DNA of 27,006 nt from JAVVPL01 sp036655775 (lineage in GTDB: Bacteria; Bacteroidota; Bacteroidia; Bacteroidales; P3). Shown here in pieces: positions 19,301 to 27,006 of this stretch. Position 1 is the first letter of the stretch. Every line of letters starts with the position of its first letter. The notes beneath the pieces are model-generated. The model was given only the letters and a program-made list of their open reading frames with translations. It ran no database searches and was not told where the DNA came from. The position numbers and the translations under genes were made by a program. Where the stretch lies: the NCBI GenBank assembly GCA_036655775.1, contig JAVVPL010000016.1, positions 1 to 27,006 on the forward strand, given 5' to 3'.

Positions 19301-22300
19301 CCATTGGAAAGTATTTCCCAAATTAATCAACATTGATTTACAATTCAAACGATAATTATTATTGTTGTCGGGAGCATTTACTTTTGTAAATTGTGGACCA
19401 TCAAAAGCGACATTATCTTTATTTAATTCAGTGATAAACTCTCCATTTAAAGATTCAGCGGCATCGTCCACAGCCGAATAGAGTACATCCATAGATCCGT
19501 TTAAATGTAACACGGCTGCATACTCGGTATTTGCATTAAGCGTTCGTTTATTGTCCCAGATAATAGAATTTTCAATTCGTGTATTTGCATCAGCCATATC
19601 TATAATTCCAGCAGTATTCCCAACAATTGTTGTATTCAATATCGTAGGGGCTTTATCACCCAAAGCAAATACTCCCGAAGTGTGATTTTTTTGAATAACC
19701 GAATTTTGAATGAGACCTCCATTCATTGCAATAACTCCTGTTGTAAGATTGGTATCCGCGTTTTCGCCATCTATGTAATTGGAGATAAAATACGAAGCAT
19801 CAATTAGTGAATTTACAGCATAAACAGCCGCCCCATTACCCGTTTTGCTTGCGGCATTGGCTTTAAATGCACAATGTTTAATTTTTATAGCTTGTTGCGT
19901 ATATAATCCACCGCCTAATTGATCTTCTAAAGTAGGGCCATTGGCATTGCCCGAAACCACTCTAAGACCATCCAAAGTAGATTGTAAACTACCTTGTGTA
20001 CGATAAAGCACATGATAACTCGACAGATTTTCATTTGCGGGATTTACATTGCCCGAAAGTGTGGTCATATAGGTATATTCCCAAGCATCTATATTCCCAT
20101 CTCCATTGTAATCAGAACGTGGACGTGTAATTGAATCCATTTGATTTTCATCACCCGTTAAGCCTCTAAAACCTCCATAAATATCAATGTTTTCATTTAA
20201 AACAAAAGCCATTTTTCGCGTATCCGTACTTATAGAAGTTGGCGTTCTTGGAAAGAAAGTACCTTCAGAAACCCATACTTCAAAACGTTCTCCATTCGTT
20301 GGCGTTTGTTTGTAAAAATACGCTACCGCTTCCGACAAATTATTGGTAGTATTGGCCCAAGAAGATCCATTGGCAAGGCCTCTTCTTCGACTCGATATAT
20401 ATAAACGATTCAAGGTAGGTTGAAGGGGCTCATGTTTGCCATATTCAGCCGCATTAAAATCAATAGAGTTGTTTGCCGCTTGTCGAGGCGCTCCATAAAG
20501 ATCATAGTCCTCTAAACGCAAGAATCTAGGAGCATATTCTGGATTTGGCAATGTGAGAGAATTGCGCATAGGTGAATAATCGGTAAGCATAAAAGCCAAG
20601 GATTGATAGGGACTTACACGCCCTGTATCGTTCAATGGATCGGCAAACATAGGCCCTCCATTTAAAGTATCTCTATTTGAATTACTCAACTTTACAGAGG
20701 TGGAACTCATCATTTGTATAGCGGCATCATTAGCAAAAATATAATCAATTTTATATTTATTTCTATCGTTGGTATAGAAGGCTATATTATTATTTTCAGA
20801 AATTCCATCAATGCTATTATTCCATACTACATTGCCTACAAAAACAACATAAGGATTCAAATAAACCCCCGCACCATTTGTGCTTGCTTGATTGTTTACA
20901 ATGGTATTATAGGCAATCACAGGTCCATTATTAAAATCACGATATGATTTAGTGTAAATAGCCCCCCCTTGTTCTGCCGTATTTGCATAAAGCAAACTAC
21001 TATTCAAAAAGGATTGTCCTTGCATATACACTGCCCCTTTTTTTGCTTTATTTTGCATCACAAGCACACTTTGTATAGTTGCATTATCCACCGCCACAAT
21101 AGCTCCTCCCATCTGCATGGATGCGTTTTTGGGATGATTGGCATTGCCTAATGTGATTTCAACGCCATTTACATAAGCTGGCTTGCTCAATCCAGTGACT
21201 CCATCTCCAAACACCAATACATTATACGCATCATCTTCGGTATTATCTAGCGTTTGTTTCAAATCGCCCGAAAGTACCGTCATATATGAATTTCTTCTGG
21301 GTCGTTCTTTTGAAGATTCATGACCTGCAAAATTCCCAAACAAACCTACTCCCGAAGGAATCACAAAACTTTTAGCACGTGGATCGCTAGTATCATTCAC
21401 AAAAGGAGAATATTTATATATACTATTGGGCCTAAACATTGCCACTCCTTTACCTTCAACCACATAATTTTCACCAATTCCCAACCAAATTTCGCCCTGT
21501 TTTTTTGGATAACGAGCTATTTCTCCAGCCGTATCTAAAGCATATTGCAATAATTGTCGAGGAAATGCGTTTTTCCAAGAACTGCCATCACGTAAACCGT
21601 CACCCAAATAGGTTACATAAAAACGGGAGGTATCCTCAATAATTTGTGGCGTAAAAACAATCGGTTTAATAGATATATTCTTAGTTAAGGAACACTTATT
21701 CGCATCATATACACTCACGGAATAGGTGCCTGGCGCTTTATTTTGAATGCTATCAATCGTTTCAGAACTACTCCATAAATAAGAATAGGGTTCAACGCCT
21801 CCATTTACCACAACTTTGGCACGTCCATTATTTATACCTGGTTCTTCAATATCTAATCCATTAAAATTGGAAGTAACGGCAATTGTAGCTTGTAAAGCGG
21901 GTAATACCGTAATGATATACTCACCTTCCGATTGTATCCAAGTAGACTGACAGGTTTCATTTTTAGTCCAACGAGTGTAGGTATAAACCCCTGCTTGGGT
22001 GGTGGCAGGTATTTGATAATTGGCGATAGTGGCCACTACTTGCTCTGCATTCGTATCCTTTTTCATTCGCCATTCGTAGAAAATAGCCCCATTGCCTCCT
22101 TCTGCTTGGGTGGGTTCCGCTTGTTGTATAGGCATATTATTACAAACCGTTTGATGTGAGGTACCTATATTTCCTTTATTAAAATAAGGATATACATCCA
22201 TTTGAACCGTATCTTTTTGTGTGTTTGTGCACCCATTGGCCGTAAGGGTATATTCATATTTTACTTTTTGAATTTGAGTTCCTTTATTGAACAAGGTATC

Positions 22301-25300
22301 TTCAATTCGTTCGATACCATTTTTTTCAAAACCTTCATTTATATTCGTCAATGCAGGACGTTTCCACATAAACATCGTCGCTTTTACATTGGATGCAGGA
22401 TCATAATAGAAATGATTGCCACTACAAAGGGGAGCAAGCGTTTTAGGCGAAGTTAAAACAGGGGTAGGCTTGGATGTAAGCCTTATGCTTATTTGTTTGC
22501 TAGTAGAGCCTATACAAGTTTTACCATAAGCCGTAAAACTAGGCGAAACCATCAACTTTGTATATTGAGGACTCGACTGATTATTGGCTGCTGTAAAATG
22601 TATATCCCCTGTTCCTGTGGCGGAAGGTAAACCAATATACAACATTGAATTTTCAGACAAAGAGCTCGACCACGCAAATGAATTAAGCCCTCCTTGATTT
22701 AAACTTGTAAAATTAATTTCTTGCGAAGTACCTGAACAAAATTCTTTATCTTCAATAGGATTGACTTGAGGGGATGGATTAATATAATATTGAAAAGATA
22801 TTGTATCTCCTACACAACGTTTTCCTTCATTAATTAAAATAGGCTGTACTTTAACTTTTAAATTCACGGGTGCATAGGTTGGATTTAACACGATAAAACT
22901 GGGAATAGAATCGACACCCTCTGCTGACAAACCATAATCAAGATGACTACTCGTCCATTTAAAACGAAGTTGACCTTCGGTATTGGGGCTGGTAAATACA
23001 ATTCCTTGAGAACTATCGGTGGCACAAAGCACCTGATCGTTTACTTTATTTATTAAAGGGGTTTGATTGATCACTAATTTATATGCAGCCGACCAGGCCA
23101 TAGGGAGACCACACACCTTATCCTCAACAAAACGTTGGAAAAAATACGTACCTGGACTAAGGGTAGTATCTGGCTGAAATTCATAGGAAGAACCCGCATA
23201 CTGATTCAAGTCACCATCCACCCATGTAATCGTATAGTGTCCACTACCTCCCGAAGGGGATTGAATGTTTTTAATCAAAGGCACTGTATCACCAAAACAA
23301 ATAGACGAAGTAGCCCTAGCAATTTCACCTCCGTCTAATTGTGGACGTATAAACACTTCTAAGGTATCGCTACTTCGGATATTTCCACAAGAATATACAT
23401 TACAATGATATCGCTGTGTTTGGGTTTGTTTATTTAGTATTTGATACGTTGAATCTGCAGATCTTTGTTCCACGCTCCAGCTATAATCGGCTAATTGTTT
23501 TTTCCATTCATATTCATATACCTTATCGCCCCCTGTCACTTGTACACTTAATGGATTTACCTTGGTATTATAACAAAATGTATCGGAAACTTTAGACATA
23601 CTAACAATACGAAGTTCTGGATATGTGCTAAGTTTTATAGGTTGAGAGTACAAGGTAGTAGTATCATCACAAGCGCTGATTACTTTACAACGATATTGAA
23701 AAGGAGTAAGGAGTGATTTTTCCGTAGAATAGCGAGCTGAGGTGTTTTCACCAGGGGCATCTTGCCAATTACTTCCATTTAAATCTGCTTTTTGCCATAG
23801 ATAATTGTATTTTCCATTACCCCCACTCATTTTTACATCCAAAGTGGTAGTACTTTGATAACAAATCGTATCATCGGCCGATTGTTTGTCAATTTTCATT
23901 TGGGGAAGCACGGTGATTAATGCAGAATTTGTAAACACGGCATCATTTCCACAACTATGTATTTTACATCTAAAATACGTACTTATTGCCAATGGCTCAC
24001 TCCTATACTCTGCTTGATCTGAATTAGGAATATCAATCCAAGGCTCTGATTCGGTATTTCTTTTTTGCCAAGTATACACATAGGTACCTGTTCCCCCTAA
24101 TCCTAGAGTGCTTAAGGTCGCAATTGAATTATGACATATTGTAGCAGGAATTAATTGTTTTTGTACAATCAATTCTGAGTATACAGCAACCACTAGAGTA
24201 TTTGAAGCTAAGCCTCCACAACTATTCACCGTACAAGAATACGACATCACTTCTTTCAATGCTGAAAGAGGTAAACTAGCATCGTTTTCATTCGGAATTT
24301 TTTCAAATTTAGTATTGTCTTCAATTCCTTTCTTTTGGTACCAATCGTATGTATAACGACCGTCCCCTCCCATCGCTTTGGCATGAACAAAAGAACCTGT
24401 GCTATTATAACACAAAATTTTAGGGGCATTCAATGTTAATGACACCTTAGGCCGTACCGTAATCGTCCATGCACCTTTTGACAAAATAGAAATATTTTCC
24501 ATTTCATGCGAAATGACTGCTCGTTCGTAAATGGTAGTTCGTGTAAGCAAAGCGCTTGGTTGATAATCCGCCTCTTTAGCTCCTTGAATTACACTTCCAT
24601 TTGCATACCAAATATATTGCACCGAACTAGGTCCCCCACTTATATCTTGTAGACCAAATATTTTTTTGGTTGGTATAGTTCCATAACAAATGGTTTCGCC
24701 CGTGGAATCGATAACTCCAGGATCCAAAAGTGGCACTTGTGACTCAAAGGCACCCAAATCAATGGCAGTTCCATATACACGCTTTTGTTCTGCAAGATCT
24801 TTTGTGTTATTCAAATCGACAGATTTCCCAACATTTAATAAAGGTGAAAAATAATCGGGAGTTAAATTGTTTTTGATTGTATTTATCAGATCTTCGTTCA
24901 ATGAAACAAATCGAGGTCCATTCACTGCTCTCTGATCTATCGACAAATTAATTCCATCCGTACCAAATATTTGCGCATGCACTGCATTATTATAAGCTTG
25001 TGTACTCGATCCAATAATTTCATTACAAATGGTATCTCCTTTTTGATTAAAAATATAATTTTTCCAAATTACATTATTAATTATTGTATTGCTCGACGTA
25101 TTTGGCATACGTATCCCTGCATTATTTATAATCACGGTATTATTGAGCAATACATTGTTATCCCCTACTAATTTAATACCTGCCATATAATTATTGATAA
25201 CTAAAGAAGATTGCATTCTGCTATTTTCCAAACAAATTACAGAAGCGCTTAAATTGTTTTCATTTCTTGATACCCCAGCCCCATTGCCTGCAAAAAAACA

Positions 25301-27006
25301 ATTTTTGATAAGCGCATTTTTTGCAAATAGCCCAATTCCATCCCCATCCGAACGTCCTTGGTGCTCATAAAAAGCACAATTTTGAATTTGAATAGAATCG
25401 AGAGCCAAAATACCTCCCCCACCAGAATAGCCCACACCTTCTATAACTGGCCCATCTAATGCAAGGCTATTTTGTATAACAAATCCATCTAAAATAATAT
25501 TTTTCGGATTCTTCGTTTTAGGTCGATAGACCACATGGTTTACATGTTGTTTCAAACTTGTACTATTCACTATCTCTCCCGTAAGTTTAGTAGCGCCTAC
25601 AAATTGCCAACTTTCAGTTTGCGTATTATTACCCAAATCACTACGTTTACGCTCAGTGATACTTTTTTCGGTGCCTTCAAAACCTCCATAAAGATGTGTT
25701 TTGTCATTTAAAATAAAAGCACGATGCTTAGGATCTCCATCCCCCAAGTAATCTTTAACAGGTATATAATCTCCCTGAGACACCCAAATTTCAAAAAAAT
25801 CAAGATCGGAAGGAAGAATTGTTTTGTCAAAATAATCCAAAGCAAACTGAATGGAACTACTTGCATTTTCCCAAGAAGAACCATTTCTAAGACCCTTAGG
25901 GTTATGAGATACGTACAAACGTCGACCTTCAAAGGGTTGTAAATCTATAGCATTTTGCATTTCATACGCACCTATATCCATTGCATCACCCACTAAACGA
26001 ATATTTCCAGCATAATCAAAAGAATCTAAAGCATATTGTGCCAAGTCTGTTTTCCGTGTAACCGTTGAAGGCACACTCGTTAAACTTAATGAAGAACTTT
26101 TTTGCAAACCAAATCCATTTACAGTAATTGCAGCTGTGTTATAAGGATCCGTAAACAAAGGCGGATTTTTATCTTTCTCAGACGCGGTGTTCGTATTATC
26201 ATTGCTAAGGAGTATTTCTCTAACAATATTTTGGCCTTTTGTTTCATCATTATAGGCTACATATTGAAATAAATGTTTCGCAACATCATATGAAGAGGCT
26301 GTTTTTACATTATTATTCGCACTAACCCCATTATATTGATTGTTCCATGCTACGGTGTTTGCCATAAAAACATAATCTCCTAAATACAAACCCGCAGCAC
26401 CCTGTGTTGTGGCTGCACTTTGATCATTTGCAAAACAATCCACAATCGTATTACCTACTATATTTGCACGTTGGTTTGCATTGGATATATTTCCATTGGA
26501 GGGAGTTTCCACATAGACCCCTCCGCCTATTTCAGCCGTATCATTATAAAACAAACTTCCTACTAACCAAGCCCCGGCCTTCATATACACACCACCTCCT
26601 CGTTTAGCATAATTTCTACCTGCATAACTATTGCGCATAATAACATTTTCCAACAAAGTAGTTCCCCCACCTTGTTGCAATTCCAGTTCTGTAGGATGGT
26701 TTGCATTTCCATGCATCAAAGAAACCCCATCAATTACAGTCGATTTTGTAAAAGGCGTTTTGCCATCGCCAAACACTAATACATTGTAAACTCGATTTGT
26801 AAAGTTTGATTGTAAACGATCGGCATTACTAAAGTACCCAGAGAGAATAGTTCGAGAAGAACTTCGAGAGGTTCTTTCACTTTTAGTATTTTCAATTCCA
26901 TAAAAAGCACCAAATAAATTGATGCCTTGAGGGAGCACAAAACTTTTAGCTCTCGGATCGGTATCCGTAGTAACAAAAGGAGAACGCTTGGAAGGATAAA
27001 AATAAG
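16379..27006 (-). CDS. Giant T9SS-exported surface protein, beta-helix and Ig/PKD-like modules, N-terminus beyond right edge
   Basis: The frame is open from the right edge to the stop at 16379, at least 3,541 residues. The first in-frame start-like codon (GTG at 26936-26938) is not a real start, because the bases before it code SPFVTTDTDPRAKSFV, matching an internal copy. From the N-terminal side the order is: beta-helix modules with GGG.Y, N.I..N and IYGGF-type motifs (27006-24715); about ten Cys-led Ig/PKD-like domains (TICYGT, GGNGKYNYLWQK, RCKIHSCG; 24715-21900); an SprB-like repeat (21685-21875); a second set of beta-helix modules (21630-19215); more Ig-like domains; a GLUG region (17760-18100); and a T9SS type A tail (about 16382-16590, MPTDGQIELYNMQG to FKLIVN). 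The protein should be displayed on or released from the cell surface. Adhesion, or binding or cutting of polysaccharide, are options; no catalytic residues can be named. Confidence 0.92.
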   Translation of the reverse strand, partial: YFYPSKRSPFVTTDTDPRAKSFVLPQGINLFGAFYGIENTKSERTSRSSSRTILSGYFSNADRLQSNFTNRVYNVLVFGDGKTPFTKSTVIDGVSLMHGNANHPTELELQQGGGTTLLENVIMRNSYAGRNYAKRGGGVYMKAGAWLVGSLFYNDTAEIGGGVYVETPSNGNISNANQRANIVGNTIVDCFANDQSAATTQGAAGLYLGDYVFMANTVAWNNQYNGVSANNNVKTASSYDVAKHLFQYVAYNDETKGQNIVREILLSNDNTNTASEKDKNPPLFTDPYNTAAITVNGFGLQKSSSLSLTSVPSTVTRKTDLAQYALDSFDYAGNIRLVGDAMDIGAYEMQNAIDLQPFEGRRLYVSHNPKGLRNGSSWENASSSIQFALDYFDKTILPSDLDFFEIWVSQGDYIPVKDYLGDGDPKHRAFILNDKTHLYGGFEGTEKSITERKRSDLGNNTQTESWQFVGATKLTGEIVNSTSLKQHVNHVVYRPKTKNPKNIILDGFVIQNSLALDGPVIEGVGYSGGGGILALDSIQIQNCAFYEHQGRSDGDGIGLFAKNALIKNCFFAGNGAGVSRNENNLSASVICLENSRMQSSLVINNYMAGIKLVGDNNVLLNNTVIINNAGIRMPNTSSNTIINNVIWKNYIFNQKGDTICNEIIGSSTQAYNNAVHAQIFGTDGINLSIDQRAVNGPRFVSLNEDLINTIKNNLTPDYFSPLLNVGKSVDLNNTKDLAEQKRVYGTAIDLGAFESQVPLLDPGVIDSTGETICYGTIPTKKIFGLQDISGGPSSVQYIWYANGSVIQGAKEADYQPSALLTRTTIYERAVISHEMENISILSKGAWTITVRPKVSLTLNAPKILCYNSTGSFVHAKAMGGDGRYTYDWYQKKGIEDNTKFEKIPNENDASLPLSALKEVMSYSCTVNSCGGLASNTLVVAVYSELIVQKQLIPATICHNSIATLSTLGLGGTGTYVYTWQKRNTESEPWIDIPNSDQAEYRSEPLAISTYFRCKIHSCGNDAVFTNSALITVLPQMKIDKQSADDTICYQSTTTLDVKMSGGNGKYNYLWQKADLNGSNWQDAPGENTSARYSTEKSLLTPFQYRCKVISACDDTTTLYSQPIKLSTYPELRIVSMSKVSDTFCYNTKVNPLSVQVTGGDKVYEYEWKKQLADYSWSVEQRSADSTYQILNKQTQTQRYHCNVYSCGNIRSSDTLEVFIRPQLDGGEIARATSSICFGDTVPLIKNIQSPSGGSGHYTITWVDGDLNQYAGSSYEFQPDTTLSPGTYFFQRFVEDKVCGLPMAWSAAYKLVINQTPLINKVNDQVLCATDSSQGIVFTSPNTEGQLRFKWTSSHLDYGLSAEGVDSIPSFIVLNPTYAPVNLKVKVQPILINEGKRCVGDTISFQYYINPSPQVNPIEDKEFCSGTSQEINFTSLNQGGLNSFAWSSSLSENSMLYIGLPSATGTGDIHFTAANNQSSPQYTKLMVSPSFTAYGKTCIGSTSKQISIRLTSKPTPVLTSPKTLAPLCSGNHFYYDPASNVKATMFMWKRPALTNINEGFEKNGIERIEDTLFNKGTQIQKVKYEYTLTANGCTNTQKDTVQMDVYPYFNKGNIGTSHQTVCNNMPIQQAEPTQAEGGNGAIFYEWRMKKDTNAEQVVATIANYQIPATTQAGVYTYTRWTKNETCQSTWIQSEGEYIITVLPALQATIAVTSNFNGLDIEEPGINNGRAKVVVNGGVEPYSYLWSSSETIDSIQNKAPGTYSVSVYDANKCSLTKNISIKPIVFTPQIIEDTSRFYVTYLGDGLRDGSSWKNAFPRQLLQYALDTAGEIARYPKKQGEIWLGIGENYVVEGKGVAMFRPNSIYKYSPFVNDTSDPRAKSFVIPSGVGLFGNFAGHESSKERPRRNSYMTVLSGDLKQTLDNTEDDAYNVLVFGDGVTGLSKPAYVNGVEITLGNANHPKNASMQMGGAIVAVDNATIQSVLVMQNKAKKGAVYMQGQSFLNSSLLYANTAEQGGAIYTKSYRDFNNGPVIAYNTIVNNQASTNGAGVYLNPYVVFVGNVVWNNSIDGISENNNIAFYTNDRNKYKIDYIFANDAAIQMMSSTSVKLSNSNRDTLNGGPMFADPLNDTGRVSPYQSLAFMLTDYSPMRNSLTLPNPEYAPRFLRLEDYDLYGAPRQAANNSIDFNAAEYGKHEPLQPTLNRLYISSRRRGLANGSSWANTTNNLSEAVAYFYKQTPTNGERFEVWVSEGTFFPRTPTSISTDTRKMAFVLNENIDIYGGFRGLTGDENQMDSITRPRSDYNGDGNIDAWEYTYMTTLSGNVNPANENLSSYHVLYRTQGSLQSTLDGLRVVSGNANGPTLEDQLGGGLYTQQAIKIKHCAFKANAASKTGNGAAVYAVNSLIDASYFISNYIDGENADTNLTTGVIAMNGGLIQNSVIQKNHTSGVFALGDKAPTILNTTIVGNTAGIIDMADANTRIENSIIWDNKRTLNANTEYAAVLHLNGSMDVLYSAVDDAAESLNGEFITELNKDNVAFDGPQFTKVNAPDNNNNYRLNCKSMLINLGNTFQWTDQDLDFAARARIVEKVDMGAYETQHLDLQGGEIQSTGERICYNSVPTQTIKSISVAQGGSGQNTYYWYYNDTLIEGATQASYLPTQTLTADAVYTRRSYNDCGLETPAQGKWQVKVSALPSVSLSGDAKINKGEATILKLAFTGTAPFTYRLTNDVNDRIHNSQDTLFLELYPNTTTLYKVISLFDSNACTVPSDSLKGEAYVAVAEYVDISFERTFNGTILPSKSGRMLKGTPVSVTIRPNDSYYLQKLLAGTQKDTINRTSLPLYLDAENNSLVIDFIATQDSNIMAIFAPVSKWKNNLEDLRFTKDSNTVYIYSPGELASLAQQTNVYKKTYSQVQVKLMRDLDMGGVQDSMGVWNRAASAKWTPIASDGLAHFHGEFDGNNKQIKNLYVNVLQDNAGLFGALGRGAFIKNVAITSGFIRGENNVGSIAGILYSNANIAEVFSMASIEATQTHAGGLVGVNYGSIENAYNVGSVQATEYVGGIAGENRGSIANTYNVGQVKGTANVFSISSSKGKIENSYYEPQLIGLDYQRTTEVDHASSIRTFDTIFENLPLWVSHAKHYPSLRCFDATDFSTLSIANVLLDMRDNVDAIHFNITICQDPDLKVEVLNAGRSVANVTPTGIDITRSIAGDIDFVLKLSKATYSRYINMTVATLHTSYTHVFDTICYGTTYWFLGKELSQTGIYKDTLFNNYEDDSIVTLSLFVMEEEKIEMQTMASLCATQKQIAFDMNILSGHPVLYSLSFDSLSKAVGFIDCVLPIVGKQLIVPLPHTVIPPNDYTVMVNFKNAKKCASVPVNLTIKQNFEIERMAVKQKGDYLLYLKNSDHNGGYNFKSYQWFVGDDLLEQETKSYYYAAEGLRTDIPYHARLELMQGTILYTCPYVAIRGGQTVQMFPSQVGRAQNYTISLINFEVMPTDGQIELYNMQGSLLERSPLKSTQTTFEAPSYTGTYLIKVIIPNKDTYTFKLIVN
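17760..18100 (-). repeat. GLUG-type repeats in the giant T9SS protein
   Basis: Successive units read GLFGALGRGAFIKNV, VGSIAGILYSNANI, GGLVGVNYGSIENAYNVG and GGIAGENRGSIANTYNVG. This is the GLUG motif found in M26-type peptidases and many surface proteins, where it forms beta-structure. No peptidase domain accompanies it here. Confidence 0.8.
18940..21627 (-). repeat. Large internal duplication of the giant T9SS protein, copy 2
   Basis: The copy begins RFYVTYLGDGLRDGSSW and holds DPRAKSFVIP, VYNVLVFGDG, NRLYISSRRRGLANGSSW and STGERICYN with YYWYYND, in the same order as copy 1. A 15-base stretch in the DPRAKSFV codons is identical between copies, which supports duplication of the DNA and not only convergence of fold. 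Confidence 0.8.
21685..21875 (-). repeat. SprB-like repeat
   Basis: The segment around GRAKVVVNGGVEPYSYLWSS followed by APGTYSVSVYDANKC matches the SprB repeat pattern (G.....GG..PY.Y.WS ... G.Y.V.V.D...C) known from T9SS-exported gliding adhesins. Only one clear copy is seen, at the junction between the Ig-like array and the second beta-helix set. Confidence 0.75.
24445..27006 (-). repeat. Large internal duplication of the giant T9SS protein, copy 1 (cut by right edge)
   Basis: The copy contains, in order, DPRAKSFVLP and VYNVLVFGDG (beta-helix A), RRLYVSHNPKGLRNGSSW (beta-helix B) and STGETICYG with YIWYANGS (Ig-like C). Copy 2 at 18940-21627 has the same order. The offset between copies is 5,574 bases at the A anchor, 5,514 at B and 5,511 at C. 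Identity is clear at motif level but partial overall. Confidence 0.8.

Overview
The window looks like a low-GC chromosomal segment of a Bacteroidota bacterium, most likely order Bacteroidales. Four things point there: C-terminal domains of the type IX secretion system (T9SS type A) on secreted proteins; promoter-like sequences of the TTTG / TAnnTTTG type instead of E. coli-like boxes; little sign of Shine-Dalgarno sites; and a fused NfnAB-like (DHOD-B / glutamate-synthase-like) protein typical of the group. The species cannot be named from the sequence.

Layout. (1) 1-5756, minus strand: a very large secreted protein with a clear signal peptide, three ~600-residue internal repeats and at least 14 InlB-like repeats. 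It runs off the left edge and is broken near its N-terminus by a 10-N assembly gap that also disturbs the frame. (2) 5757-6064: divergent promoter region. (3) 6065-8995, plus strand: prfA (release factor 1), pyrF (OMP decarboxylase) and a 315-residue secreted protein with a T9SS tail. (4) 9075-15282, minus strand: a tightly packed run of a DEAD-box RNA helicase with RGG-rich tail, a fused NfnAB-type flavin/iron-sulfur oxidoreductase, a NosR/RnfG-like membrane protein with a flavinylation-type motif and two CxxxCP motifs, and a membrane-anchored nitroreductase. (5) 15449-27006, minus strand: a PorT-like outer-membrane beta-barrel protein and, just upstream of it, a giant T9SS cargo (over 3,540 residues, N-terminus outside the window). 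The cargo is built from beta-helix modules, Cys-led Ig/PKD-like domains, an SprB-like repeat, a GLUG region and a T9SS tail.

How the genes may work together. The two giant proteins and the small T9SS protein are predicted to reach the cell surface; the beta-barrel next to the larger giant may serve it at the outer membrane. The run at 9075-13294 can be read as an electron path: cytosolic NAD(P)H/ferredoxin chemistry (NfnAB fusion), a membrane flavin/Fe-S conduit, and a nitroreductase-fold enzyme anchored on the outer face of the inner membrane. That path is inferred from domain content, topology and gene order. prfA, pyrF and the helicase are housekeeping genes between surface-protein loci. 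I saw no tRNA, rRNA, CRISPR array, insertion sequence or phage gene.
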